Of a stretch of DNA of 64,000 bases, positions 46,501 through 59,462 are shown piece after piece. Numbering within the stretch: position 1 is the stretch's first letter; every line of letters starts with the position of its first letter. Source of the stretch: Oryza sativa Japonica Group (Eukaryota > Streptophyta > Magnoliopsida > Poales > Poaceae); the NCBI RefSeq assembly GCF_034140825.1, contig NC_089037.1:4676501-4740500 (forward strand). Reading direction: 5' to 3'. The notes under the pieces were generated by a model. The model ran no database searches, was not told where the DNA came from, and saw only the letters and a program-made list of their open reading frames with translations. The position numbers and the translations under genes were made by a program.

Positions 46501-48773
46501 AGTAAACATAATATTGATTTTAATTATATTTTCTAATCATCCGGACCCACGCGTCATAGAATCGGCTAATCATCATTAGGGAGAGGATTACTGTGCGCTA
46601 ACTACTATGTGGGTCCCACATGGTTTCTCTCTCTCTCGTTCTTTTCTTTCTTCCCCGTCGTCTTCTACCTCTCGCTCGCGACGGAGCAGAGGAGCGGCGT
46701 CCGTGCGGCGCGGCGGCCCGAGCCGGAACGACTCGGCGCACGGTGGGGCGAGCGGCGCATCACCAGATACCCGCCGGCGGCGGCGGCGAAGCGCGGCGAC
46801 TGCCCGGCGCGCGGCGCGACGGCGCGCAGCGGCGCCGAGATCCCAAAAGCGGCGGCGGCACAATGGAGGCCAATATGAGCGCAACCAATGACGATTTAAC
46901 CATCTAGGGTCCTCATGGAGTATGTAGAAGCAAAAACCTAGCCTAAGTTACATTAGAACGAGGCCCCTCCACGATGAGCTCGGCCATGGTGCGGTGGCGG
47001 CCGGAGTCGGCACGGCTACGGCGGCGCACACCCCAAATCGAGGGGGCCGCTGGCTTCTAGGTGTTCAGGTGGTACTACAGGCGCGAGGGCTTACCACGGA
47101 GTGGCGGAACGGCGAAGTTCGATGGCGCGCGGTAGCCGAAACAGGGGCAGACGGCGGTCGGCGACAGTCGCAGGTGTTCGACGCTCGGCCTTCCTCGAGT
47201 AGTGGCTCCCGGCTCCCTCCAACAGTAGCAATGGCAACGCGGGCACCTTCTCTCCACACCCCGCCACCCACACCGGCCGAGAGGCCCTGTGGCGGCGGCG
47301 CAGCCCCCGCCCACCAGGTGTTCGACACCCGGCGGCGGCGCGTTTTCTTTCCTCTGAGATGGAGCAAGAGCTTTGGGGAAGAGGGAAGAAGATAAGGGGC
47401 TGATTTTGGATGAGGACGAGCTAGGAGTGAGCTTATAACAGCGAGAGGGAGGGCGATTCCAACTGGATAAGGTCAACCGATGACTCAGCCACGTTTCGAT
47501 CTCTCCTAGGTTTGGTTCAATGCACTGTGCCAGCATGATTGCCTAGATGATAGAGTTCCAGGAGAGGGATCATTAGCTGGGGAAGGAGCACCCTAATATC
47601 CAGCGGTCTCAATTGTGGGCGACAGGATGGCGATGCGACGGCGACAAGAGCGGCGGCGACGGACAGTGATAACGGCCTCGATAGGGAAGGCGCAGGGCTA
47701 TGCCCTAGGGTGACGCGGGGTCGTCGTGGCGGCCATTATCACTCAATCCCGAATGCGACGCGCGAGGGGACGGGATGACGCGGGCACTCGTGGCGGCGCA
47801 GCTTTGGCGCGGGTTTTTGGCGGCTCGGACGGCGGCAGGCCCACGCGGCGTGGCGCGACGCGGTGCGGCGCACGGGTCGGGAAGGCAGGCGCGCGGCACA
47901 GCAGCGGTTGGAGAGGGCGTCGTCAGGCGTTTGGTCAGGTTAGACACAAATCGAACACCTGGCGCGCAATGAACAGTAGCGGCCCGAGAAAAATCACAAT
48001 TAGGGCTTTTCCTAGACCTTTTTGTGTGAATAATTTTTAGATGGTTTAATCTCCTTTTTTTTAGATAGTTACCTATATTTCAACACTTCCAATCTTGTGA
48101 TTTATTGCACCATATATTAATAATTAATTTTTCTAATTCCAACATATGTTTCTATTTTCCCATATTTAAGGTTTTAGTATTTGTCTTGTCATATCAATAT
48201 ATTTGTCTTCTCACAATATTTAACTTAAATAATACATTTTACAACAGAGAAACGAATAACACCAGCATGATGCAAAAGTTTTTTTTTAAGAGTTCAAAAT
48301 TTTAGTGATTATTATTAAGGATTTTTAGGATGTTACATCCGGCCCTCGCCCGCCCACCCTCCCGCCGCTACCGTAAGCTCCCGCCCGCCCGCCGCCGCCA
48401 ATGGCCCCCGTCCCACGCTCGCAGAGAGAAAAAGAGAGATAGGGGGAGGATGAAGAAGATAGAGAGGATGACATGTAGGCCTCACATGTCAGTGGGTCCC
48501 ACAATTTATTTTTGTGTGAGAATGACAAATGGGTCCCACACATATTTTTTTATTTGTAATGCCACCTAAGCGCCACGTCAACGCCACATGGAAAGAAGAC
48601 CGAGTCAATACTGCCATGTAGGCGCCACGTTAGCGAAACCGCCCTCCAAAACCGCCGAGGGTGTCAAATTGCACCGGTTTTAAGAGTTAGGGGGTCGAGA
48701 TATCCGGTTTTATGGTTTAGGGTCACAGATTAGATTTCGATCACTTTTGTGAATCACAAAGTGAACTTACTCT
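43554..48773. mobile_element. Mutator-like element split by an LTR-type insertion
   Basis: The long terminal inverted repeats start GGAATAAGTTCAC and end GTGAACTTACTCT, with an exact 9-bp duplication TTCCAACTT (43545-43553 and 48774-48782). Blocks such as GACGTGGCGCCTACGTGGC and CCGGATATCTCGACC occur in mirrored form at both ends. Without the LTR-type insertion at 44356-48337 and its 5-bp duplication the element would be about 1233 bp, with a GC-rich core of unknown origin and no transposase. It belongs to the same broad family as 23749-25424. Confidence 0.85.
44356..48337 (-). mobile_element. LTR-retrotransposon fossil, probably a long solo LTR
   Basis: On the minus strand the element begins TGTAACATCC and ends GGTCTACA, that is TG...CA ends, and is flanked by the exact 5-bp duplication TCCGG (44351-44355 and 48338-48342). 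No gag or pol homology was recognised, and there is no obvious second LTR copy inside. The simplest reading is one solo LTR of about 4 kb from a Ty3/gypsy-type family, broken and non-coding. The intact duplication suggests a fairly young insertion, later than the MULE that holds it. Confidence 0.6.
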
Positions 48774-48829
48774 TTCCAACTTCCAACACATGTCAAGTTT
48801 CAGGGATAAAGGCTTCAATTTTCAAAAAA

Positions 48830-49875
48830 GGATTAAGTTTACTAGATCCTTCAATTTGTCGTAGAGTCCGAAACTCGTCCCTGAACCGCAATACAAGATA
48901 TAACGTGTCCCTCAATTTGCAAAACCAGTGTACCCGAGATCCTAAAGCAGTATAATATCTGGTTTTGGCTAACATAGCGTTGAGTCAACATGGGACCCGC
49001 GTGGGCCTACATGTCAGTGACCGACTTGCTCCTTCTCTGTCATCCTCTCCCATCTTGCCCTCACATCGCCAACTCTCCCTAGGCGGGTGGTGGCGGCGGC
49101 GCGTCGCCGAGTTGGACCAACCGCCGAACTAAGTGGCGAGAGGTAAGTTTCCATGGTGGACCTCTCACTGCACCTCTGATTCCCAGCTCTTCAGCATGGC
49201 AACCGACGGGGAGATGGCTGGCAGTCGGTGGGAGAGGAGCGGCAATGGTGAGCGAGAAGGGCGATGGACGGTGGACTGGAAGGTGGTGGGCGGCAGGCTT
49301 CCGTGGTGGATCACCTCATTGTCCCGGCCTCCCGTTGCACCTCCAATTCTCCATCTCTCCAACGCGGCGACCGACGGGGAGAAGGCTGGTAGCCGGCGAG
49401 AGAGGAGTTACGCGACAATAGGCGACACAAGCCTTGTTCTCATGGCTCCTCGAGCGGCCGGCGAGAGAGGAGCTGGGCGATAGTGAGTGACGAAGAGCCG
49501 GGTCTGATGGCTCCTCCGTGACTCCGCCTCTCTCCAAGTCGACGATTGTCCTTCTCCCCGCTACACCCCGCTTGCGCCCTCCCGTCGGTTGCCGCCCCTC
49601 TACAAATCAGTGGCCACTCGCTTGCGCCCTCCCGTCGGTTGCCGCCCCTCTCCAAATCAGTGGCCACCCTTCTCCCCACCACTCTCCTATAAATAAGAGT
49701 TGCCAGCTGATATGTGGGCCCACATGAGTTCACTTGCCATGTCAACCAAAACCAATATTATACTTTCTAGGACCTCGGATACACCAGAGTTTAGGTACAC
49801 ATTATATTTGGTATTGCAGTTCATGTAATGATTTCAGACAACGACAAATTAAGAAATATAAAGTGAACTTATTCC
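48830..49875. mobile_element. Mutator-like element, 1046 bp
   Basis: The inverted ends (GGATTAAGTTTAC and GTGAACTTATTCC) extend for about 200 bp with blocks CCTGAACCGCAATAC/GTATTGCAGTTCATG. The flanks TTCAAAAAA and TTTAAAAAA match at 8 of 9 positions. The core is GC-rich, with no transposase and no gene I recognise. It starts only 47 bp after the duplication of the preceding MULE. Confidence 0.75.
49571..49670. repeat. 49-bp tandem duplication inside the MULE
   Basis: GCTTGCGCCCTCCCGTCGGT and the following GCCGCCCCTCTnCAAATCAG stretch occur twice in a row (about 49570 and 49619), with one internal difference. Confidence 0.8.
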
Positions 49876-50389
49876 TTTAAAAAAATGAAACTGCTCCGAA
49901 TTTAGACTTCAAAAAACTTATGGTGAGGGCCAAATACAGAGGAAGGAGTAAAGCAGTACAACGGTAAACGAATATGCAAAAGCAGTCAGAAAAGAAAGAT
50001 GACGGAGAATACCATGCATATCAGCTTTATGTTTCTAAACAAAAAAAAAAATTACTCAGAGCCAAACGGCTTCCAGTACAAGCATATTTTTATACATGGT
50101 AAACTTTAAATAAACATTATCCCAGGATTGGTACAACCTGTACGCATAAACCAAAGAACAGAAAAATAAACAGAAAACAAGAAACCTGTGGATTTATGCC
50201 GCTATAGCACCTTCCACAAAACTCGTCATTTTCTTTTATTGCCTACCGCAGATTCCACCATATAATATCTAAAGTTGAATGGTCTTTCATTCAACTTATT
50301 CTAATTACTGAATCTTCTATATTATCAGGTGCAGGCAGTGTGGTAATAAAATGATAACTGTATAACTATCGAAAAATGTGAGAGAGACA

Positions 50390-53300
50390 TCAACTTTTTT
50401 CAGCAAGGCTTTCATAGAAGAGTATGTAGCCGTTATCAGTGTTACCACTGAACTCTTGTGCTGAGCCAAAGAATGTCTGTACCATGGACTCATCAGTCAT
50501 CTCAACATTCTCGTCGTCGAAGAACAACCAGTGGTTGTGGCTCTTCACTAAGCTGATATAGTGGCCATGATTTGGTCCACTTCCAACATGAACTAGCACA
50601 GCAAAAAGGGAATATTCCAAGTCTGAGTTGTCAACAGTATTGATAAGTTTAAGCTCCAGAGGGAAAACAACTCGATATGATAGCTTTTTGTAGCGACCAA
50701 GCTGTTCAATATACTTGAAGCGCTTGAGATGAATTACAAGAATGTTTGGTGGTTTCTTTATCTTCATTCTTTTCTGTGCTTCTTGCAAACTGAAATTACG
50801 AACAATTTCCATCACAGTCAATATGACAAACGATAGGAAAACGCATAGTTTTCGTTAACATTCAAGTCATGCTACATTTCCTAACCCAGACGCTTCAGGT
50901 GCTAGTGTTTGGTTTGTCAAGCAAAATAGGAAGAGATAATAACTGACGATTAGAGTTCAGATGCAGCTGAATTGAATCAACTAGATGACATTGATACCAC
51001 ATGAGAAAGCAACACAAAATCAAAGGGACTGACATACCTGCAGCATTTGTCACAGAAGAACTTATCCTCAGCATTCAGAGTCTCAGTCGAGCTGAAGTTT
51101 TTAAGACAGCTGGTAATTGAACTATTCTGTTCAATATCCAGACTTAGGTCAAAAAACGTTTCATCTCTATCAGTCACAGTCTCACATCTTAGACATCTTG
51201 TTTCATTAGTCAATATGCCCTACCAAAAAAGAAAAGAACAAGAGGGCTCATCTCCAATACTGTAGCAAGCACTAAAATTGGAGTGCACTTGCACATGCAA
51301 AAAAACATATTGGCAGAAACGGATAGAAACTCACCTGGAAGCATTTGTGGACCAAAGTAGGAACTGGTTCTTTTTTAGTACCATTGAGTTGAACATTTAT
51401 AGGCCCGTTTGAATTCTTTTTCAAAGAGGAATTTTCACAAGGTTCTGCAACAACTTTAGATTCTTTCTCTAGGATGTCAACTAGCTCATTAAGCAAAAAA
51501 TTCAGAAATTCATGTGCATCCTGTAAAATACAAATAGTATTTTCAGTCCATGGTGAGCTCCCGAGTATATAGATCAAAAAGATAATATCCACAAAAATAG
51601 TAAAGTACCATAGAATTGGCATAAATACACATATATTATAGGTATTCTACAATGCTTAAGTTAGCCAAACAACTCAGGATGCTATTGACAACTAAACAAA
51701 ATAAAGATGGACTCTGAATAAAAGGACTGGGACCAAGCCAATTCTACACCATTAACAGTTTGCCATTTATAGTATCTCATCCTTATGTAGATACATCTTA
51801 AGTGCTATCTTGCAAATTCACATGTGGTCTATGAGGGATATCAAGATGGTCAGATTTAGATATACTCTTTTTTGGGGAATACCAGATTTAGATAGACTCA
51901 AGGCGGTGTTATCCCTTACACTTACACATGACCTCTCAGTATGCGAGGGGGTTAATGGAATATGTTCATTCATCCAGAACCTAAAGTACATGTAAAGTCT
52001 ACTGCATACATATCACATCCAACATTCATATTCTCAGTTTGTAGGAGCACCTCATTCAGCCGGGCCCGGTAAAAAGAAGTTTGTAGAAGCACCTAAGATA
52101 GGCTTGTAGTAGGTATCCCTCCTACTTATTTTTAGGTTCTGTCAATCTAGAGTAAGCTGCTTATTGTAAATAATTAATATAGATACAATGGATTTAATGC
52201 TACACATCTATCCTACAAAACATCAAGAAGAAATGCACAGACCACAGAGTTGTTCACAAGTCACAACAACAAATTGTGCAGAAATCCGCCTGGGGCCAAC
52301 TGACTTAATCCTAAGGGCCAGAGCAAGAGATCATAGCGTGATCACATTTTTGCTTAAAACCACAGAATAAACATTGGCAAATGCACCATTCAAAAAATGT
52401 TACCTGGTGCATATAGCTGCGAAAAATCTCATTTTGTTTCTTCAGTCGTTGTATGAAACGCTTAGGAGCGATAACACCTGTTTTCTTCTTCTGGTTGCTG
52501 ATCTGCATGAGCAAAGGTCACAAATAATTATTTTTGTTACAGTACATCATGCACACAGCTCTTAGTGTACTCCAGTGCAGTCGTTTCCTCTTTATTTTTT
52601 TCTTTTTATTTTGTGGAATATAATTTAATCACTTCTATAAAACTGTAAAATTCTAAACAAGCAATAGGCCTCAGGTTAAAGGGAACTGCCCCACACAGAC
52701 TTTTGGGCATTGCTCCAAAGTCCAAATGGATGAACTTGACAGAAGCTCCACTCTAAGATGCATTGCTCCAGAGTACAAATGGAAGAGAAGATCCACTCTA
52801 AGAGGTGTTTATCTTTTTTGAATTGTTAAACCATTCTCAAATCTCAAGGCTGCTTTCAAGGCCACATACCGCTCTGGTGCTACAATGTGCATAACTCTGC
52901 TATCTACTATCTTGGACATCACTATTAATAGATGGTAATTAGTTCAAGAAATATACATAGTGTACTAATGGTAGTGGTGGAAAACATGCGTAGTGGATGT
53001 AATCCCATGCTATTCAAGATACATGTGGATGTGATAAACTAAATGTTCAGATACATGATTTTTGTAAAACTTCTATATATTGGAGCATATGCAGAAAACT
53101 GAGGACAGCATAACAGTTATAACAATCAATAGCTGCAGTGGTACCTGAGAGAACAGGTCAGCTAAGCACGTTAACATATTGTCTTCGACATCTCCGGTGC
53201 TTTTATTATTTGCATAGTACTCCAGTAATTGCTCACGGAAAGGAACACAAAAGTAAAGTGCCTGCAACAGAACGAAACAATAATTAGGCCCATGACCTCA

Positions 53301-53933
53301 GGAATACATATAAATAAAATCAAGATAATATATATTATTATCTTCCTTATTGCAATGTTTCTGATTAAACCCCCCCCCCCCCTCTAAATTCCAAATAAAC
53401 CTCCTACATATGAACCGAAGATCTGATCATTATGTCATACACCACGAGTAACCTCGATTCCCCATTGCCTAACGCAACTAGACGGATGTTATGAAACATG
53501 AAGGGGGTCAGCATCATCAGATAAACACAAAAAATTTCTCCACATAATCGCAACAATGACCTCGCAGAACCTCCACCATTCCCCAACCATCACGCGCACA
53601 AATCCCACACAGGACCGCGCCCTCTGATGCATCCATCACCGGATCACATTTTCCGCGCCACGATCCCGCGAAGATCGCATCTCTCCCAACCGCAGGCACG
53701 CATCATATACACAGCAAATCCCACAAACGGGGGAAAACTACGGCCATCCGCCTCCGGAGAGGGGTCCAACGATTTCCGGCCCCCCCCCCCCCCCCCCCCC
53801 CCGCTCGGCGCCATACCTGCAGGACGCTGTTGCAGTAGCAGGTGTTGCCGAAGTTCTCGAGGCCGAAGTAGCGCTCGCCCTCGGGGAACTGCTCGCCCAG
53901 CGCCTTCTCCAGCCTAGAGCTCGCCGCGCCCAT
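50390..53933 (-). CDS. UBP3/4: Ubiquitin-specific protease, UBP3/UBP4 type
   Basis: Six exons: 53817-53933, 53145-53261, 52404-52502, 51335-51520, 51038-51219, 50390-50789. They total 1101 nt and encode 366 residues, the length of Arabidopsis UBP3/UBP4. It is a cysteine protease that removes ubiquitin from proteins. Catalytic Cys32 lies in the Cys box [13 protein letters not shown], and His310 in [11 protein letters not shown] with Asp325/326 in FFDDENV. The zinc ribbon Cys pairs 182/185 (CLRC) and 229/232 (CDKC) are present. The start at 53933 gives [12 protein letters not shown], a good N-myristoylation signal shared with the family. The group is related to animal USP12/USP46; in Arabidopsis the pair is needed for pollen development. 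All exon joins keep phase. Intron 1 has a 23-base C run 14 bp from its donor. Confidence 0.95.
53780..53802. repeat. Poly-C/poly-G tract in UBP intron 1
   Basis: Twenty-three uninterrupted C on the + strand, so poly-G in the transcript, ending 14 bp from the exon 1 boundary at 53817. A second run of 13 C is at 53370-53382 near the other end of the same intron. Confidence 0.95.
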
Positions 53934-55844
53934 CACCGCCGCCGCCGCCCGCGCCAGGCAGCTCCCATTTGCATGCCGGACTCCGGCCGGTCGATCGATC
54001 GCAGCACGGCCGCGCGCCGCGTTGCGAGGCAGAGGTGTCAGTATTGGTTTTCTCGTTGGGATCGGAGGTTGGAAGTTGGAACTGATCGGAGGAACGGATG
54101 GATGGTCAGGGGGAGGAAGGGAGAGTAGAGGGGGAAGGACCAGTAAAAGGCGTATTTCCGAGCTCCCGTGTCCGGGAATTCTGACGTGTATATATCTTTT
54201 CCTTTTTTGAGAAAGAAAAACCGACCTACTTCGTTATCTCTATCTCAATTCGACGGTAAAGATGTCGCCAATGGCTCGAGTCTTGAAAAGCTGATAGAAA
54301 TTGCGGCCAAATATTTTGTTAAAGAGTGTGTTACTCCCTATAGAAAAGTTAGTATCGGTTATGACTTTTAACTGAGGCAGGTTCACAAAACCGAACCATT
54401 TCTAACCATGGAATGAAGGCGGGTTGTTTTTCTAGATTTCATGAAAAACTGTTGACTATCGAAGAAATCCAACTAAATTTTGTTGGAAGTTTAAAATCCA
54501 ACTTGGATTCTTTTGAAATTGACTAAGAAATTGAGTGGTTTTTTTTCCAAGACGACCCAGGAATTTCTCTTTTTTTTTTTGCAAAAAATCATCTAGTTTT
54601 CATCGGTAATGTTACTCATATAAACCTTGGACCGAGGCACATGACTTTTGACTGTTATTTTTAATCCATATAAAATCGAATAGATTTGGATATAAGATAT
54701 TAGTAAACTATTTTGATTATAAATATAGTGAAAAAACTACCAATTATAATCGATAATTACATCTAGTGTTCACCTAGACGCTAGACAGACGGTGACCCAT
54801 GGTCTAGAGTTAGCCAGTCTAAACGATATACCGTACAATATATTGTCAACATCTTTTGACACACATGTATATACACTTAATATGTTCCATAAAATACTGA
54901 AGAACCAACGGTTTATGGCATAGAGCCACAGGCCGAAGAGAGGTGGGAGCAAGGTCCATGGTAGCGATTAGCAAAGAAGAGATGACATGACTTCATGTTT
55001 GTGAGTGGCTTAGAGTAGAGGGGAAAAGTTTGGAATGGGATCAAAAATATAAGCCATATGGGCCTTGGGCGGTGTACGAAGTTTCAACTCCTACCACACA
55101 AAAAATGCATTGATCCATTGCCCATACCATAGTCTAAATGGCAGTTTTACAGTCTACACTCATCTTAATTTTATCTAATTATATGGTCTAGACGATATAT
55201 GACCATCTTTGACCGACTAAATGGTCAAACAGTCTAATTCATGGTTTATGCCCTAAACTAGACGATAATCCATCATCTGGATGTGGTATAGACTATAGTT
55301 GATCTAGACAAACACTGGTTACATCTGAATGGATGGAGTACCCTTTTCTTCACCTTTTTTTTGTGCGTATCTGCGAACATTATCATGCTGAAATAATTTG
55401 AAAATATGGAGGTTACTTTATACATGTTCAAACTAGCTCATATGATAAAGCTGAAATGCATATTGCCGCAAGCAGAACGCAACCTGATAGTGTAGCTCAA
55501 GTGCTCAACTGAATCGATTAGAGATGCTCCAAGCCTCCAACTCAGCAACATATGTAAGCAACTAAGCACTAAGTATAATAAACCATCAAGAATGCAAAAT
55601 CAATAAGTTACAACACACGTCTTAAATAATTAAATATGGTCATGTCATATGGCAGGGCGAGGTGTTCCGATAAATCAATTGAATAAATCTATATACTCTG
55701 ATGTACCCACTAAATTCCGCTTGTTGGGATAAGCCTACTGTTCAATGCTCATCCTTCTAATGTGCCTATCTATCTTTGACTAAGATCACAATTTCACTTT
55801 AACACTGGAACATCTACATAACTCTCTACAGGCCACCATGCTAC
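53934..55844. other. Spacer between UBP3/4-like and TMEM135-like genes
   Basis: It contains the 5' flank of the protease gene (GC-rich to about 54160) and the 3' flank of the TMEM135-like gene. From 54750 to 55330 several GTCTAGAC/CTAGACGAT-like short blocks recur in both orientations, suggesting an old inverted element, but I could not define ends. Confidence 0.4.
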
Positions 55845-58800
55845 TCAACAAATTTTCTTGGTTCCATCATCGGATGGAAAATCTTTATTGCTTTCTTCAT
55901 CAGATGGAGGTGGCACACCAAATACCCAGTCAAGGACATTCAGGTACTTGGACCGAAAAACTTCTCTTTCTTGAGCATAGCAGTGCATGATGATCGACGT
56001 AGCCATACTGAATACCACCACGTCGGCTCGTTTTATCTGCAGAATTGGAGGGCAAAGTCCTGCATCGGTCATGCATGTGAAAAAACTCTCAATAGCTCTC
56101 GCGAAGCAGTACAGGGCTATCTCGATTCGCCTGCTCTTCTTCTCAATTAGCAGTGCCAGACCTGTGGGAAACTGTTGAAAGAGAATGGTTCAATAGTCCA
56201 AAGCTGATTATTATATACTGAATTCATGCGTCTGCATTTGCTTACCGTGGCAAGTACAACGAGTGGAGTATTGCAGCTCTGGAAGATTCTGAAAAGCAGG
56301 CACGTCCATGCCCTGAAACAGAGAAGGAAACATCCAGAATTGTCATCCCAAGAGAAAATTGTACTATCTAGATGTCTACTCTAAGAAGATAAACTCACCA
56401 TGCAGAGGCACAGTACACTGAGAGGAACAGGCTTGATCTCGCTGTTCCTAGAAGATTCTTCCCTATTATTGGGTAAGGCCTGCATGTTATGAGGAATATA
56501 GCACATTTAGAGAAATCGGGCCTGTTGCAAAAACTAGACTAGGCAGCATGATAGCTTGCATAGATAGACAGAGTTTACACTATCAAGGGTACTCTTTCTA
56601 AACAGGTCAAACTTATCTGACACTGTTATTCTTACATGCACCGCAATTACCCTTGAGATATCAAGCTCAATTGATGAAGTGTACTTGTAAGACCAAATAC
56701 CTTTTCAATAAATCCTGTCGATGAACTACAAGTGCAGGAACTAAATAGACCGGAACATAGACAGGTACTGCTCTTCCATATGCTTGAAACAAGAATGTAA
56801 TAAAATGCCCTGCACATGATTGATTTCCATGCACAATCTGGATTAAAGAGAGAATACATTAGATCATGGAAATTTTCAGGTTAACAGACAGGATGATGCG
56901 CGTGCACACACAAAAAACAAAAAGAATTTTTTTACATAAAATTGATGTATGGATTATATGCGTGAATGTTGATACATGTAAAATATGATATGAACATGAT
57001 TCAACCATAAGGAACAACATGATACTAAGACATTTGATTATTTGTTGCACTTACCGAGCAAGGGACTTTCATATTTGGATCTAACTTTAGGTCAACACCC
57101 ACAGACTTGTAGTACTTCTCAATACCCGCTAGGTTAGAGAAAGCAGTGTGATTGACTACTTCTTTCACACCTTGCAGAATAGTAAGATCCTTCCCACCAT
57201 GCTTATTTAGAAATGCTTTATAAGTTGATGGCAAACTTTCTTGACTTAAAATATAGGCAGATCTACATAAGAAAAAAATATTAGGCAAAAGTTACCCTCA
57301 CACACTACCAAACATGCACCACAAAATGGTGAACAGCATATATACATGGTACTGACCGAAACCCATGTGACTCATGTTATATTTGATAATATAACAGATC
57401 AATTAATAAATTGTCATAGCAAGATAATAAGGAATTACTAATGATCAAGAAATCCTAGCGAATTCTTCATTATATAACAGTCTCAAATAATGCATTCTTT
57501 ATATCCATATTAAAAAAATCCAGACTAAAGGATTTTAGACCATTTAAAAAACAAACTACATTCTGTTATCACATTTCGTACAGATGCTATACTAATTTCA
57601 AGCTTTGTACTATGTACTGTATATGAGTATCTCGTCCAAGGCTCCAAGCAACTCCATCCAATGGATAGCTGTCAGTACATTGAGTTATTGACAATAGGAT
57701 CTAAGCAAAATCCAAACATACGACATGCACAACTACTACCTTCTACAGCCTAGATATTCATAGCAAATATGAGAGAACTTACAAAATTTGTGCAGATGAA
57801 AGGCACATAAGGAAGATGTCACCATGCGACCAAGTCAAAGGCTTGCAAATATTTCCAAATCTTTTGCTCTTTATTCCACAACGGGATGCAAGGACAGCTG
57901 CACGCATAAGAATGTATATTGCCAAGCTAGTATGTTGTGTGCCTGGCCCTGTCAAGAGCATCGAAGGACCAGCAATTAACCCAGCCAATAATGATCTCCA
58001 CCTTGCTGTTCTGAAGTAGCAAGAGTATCCAGTTATACATTTTCAATTAAATACTGAATGGAAAAACAGGGGTAGTACAGTATAATGGAACAGCACACAT
58101 TCTGAGGTGTAATGCTGAATTAAGAAGAAAAATACAGCCATTCAGCAGTTTGCTGAATTTGTATTCAGTGAAGGCTGACAGAACGCCAAGCAACACTGGA
58201 ACATTTTAACCAAAGGCAAAGCCAATGTCCCGTTATAATATATTTGCTCAAATTATCGCAGATTTGGTAACCCATCATCTGATCTAGATACTAGTAGATG
58301 CTATCATGCAAATTTGGCAGCACAGTTCACCACCGGCCATCACCAAAGCTCTCATGTTTCCTAGCGAATAACAAGGAGAGGCAGAGGAGTACTAATTTCA
58401 AGCAACTGCAGGGCTTCAGCCAGCTGACCTCTTACGGCCCCAGATGCCGGCGATGCACTCGTCGACGGAGACGTAGCTTCCGGCGAAGGTCCCCAGGAAC
58501 AAGCCGTACCTCACCGTCTCCTTCAGCGCTAGCACCACCGCCTCCTCGTTGGTCATGGCGCCCACCTTCCTGCACGCACCGCGCCACAGGAAACCGTAAG
58601 TCACATAAGCAGCCACTTCAGCTGGGGACAGCGGCAAAGCGAAAGCGAACGCCGACCTCGATCTGGGGGAGCGGCGGCGGCTGCGGAGGCGGACGAGCAC
58701 GGAGAAGAGCGCGAGGCCGCCCTTGAGGCCCGCGCCGATGGCGAAGCCCTTCGCCGCCGCCTCCACGCACCGCCGCAGCCACCGGAGCTCGCCCTCCACC

Positions 58801-58913
58801 GCCGCCGGCACGGCGGGGAGGTAGTGGCCGGCGCGCGGGGTGCCCCCCGGCGAGGCCGCGGCGCACCCGCCGTTGGCAGCGCATTTGAGTTCCTCCGGCG
58901 AGGTGGGGGCCAT
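55845..58913 (-). CDS. TMEM135/Tim17-Tim22-Tim23-like membrane protein
   Basis: Eight exons: 58657-58913, 58429-58569, 57783-58010, 57055-57262, 56701-56837, 56399-56479, 56246-56312, 55845-56171. They total 1446 nt and encode 481 residues. A basic region near residues 70-90 precedes TNEEAVVLALKETVRYGLFL and GTFAGSYVSVDE, a Tim17-like membrane segment. Then come LLAGLIAGPSMLLTGPGTQH, a His-containing segment VHGNQSCAGHF, and the C-terminal block MTDAGLCPPILQIKRADVVV. These match plant homologues of TMEM135, an organelle membrane protein linked in animals to mitochondria and peroxisomes; the plant role is unknown. Intron 1 (58570-58656) is 87 nt, has a weak donor (GTCGGC) and keeps the frame open, so it may be retained. 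Confidence 0.85.
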
Positions 58914-59229
58914 GAGTTCGCCGGAGATGGGATCCCCCTCCGCGGAGTAAAGAGGAAGATGCCTGCCTCTGCAACTGCAACTGCAACGCTATGTGGCCCC
59001 TGGGCGCAAGTCGCGAGCGCAACGTGTGGAGAATTCGCCGAAATAGTAGTGGCTGCTTTGTGGGCCCCACCACCCTAACTGGACGTTTACCTCTCAATCT
59101 AACGCTGCAGGCTGCAGCCACGAGTCCATGACCATGACTGTCTTGTTCAACTTCAGCCTGCTAATTTAGTATTTTCTTTTCTTGTTTTTCTTAATATTAT
59201 TTTGAGAATTTTATTTTCCTTGATGTAAG
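58914..59229. other. 5' flank of the TMEM135-like gene
   Basis: Moderately GC-rich to about 59060, and probably holds leader and core promoter of the minus-strand gene. No certain TATA box was seen. Confidence 0.4.

Positions 59230-59295
<66 letters not shown>
59230..59295. repeat. TA microsatellite
   Basis: About 33 uninterrupted TA units, followed by GATATATA. Confidence 0.95.
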
Positions 59296-59298
<3 letters not shown>

Positions 59299-59462
59299 AT
59301 ATATAGGATATCTTCGTTAAAAGAACTCAAAATGACATTTCTGTTCTATAGAGAAGGATTTCGAGTAGAAGATACTACGAGGATTATGAGGTAGCACCAC
59401 CGATTTAGTGTATGGTGCTTTCTATAATCAATAATATATGATGTTTTAGAAAAAAAATCTAT

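Noticed and set aside
46588-47536. GC-rich frames within the LTR-type element
   Set aside because: Overlapping frames on both strands with Arg/Ala/Gly bias and no domain; they are inside a non-coding repeat.
58618-59121. 167-codon minus frame overlapping the TMEM135-like start
   Set aside because: A different frame of the same GC-rich exon; the frame starting at 58913 alone joins in phase to all downstream exons.
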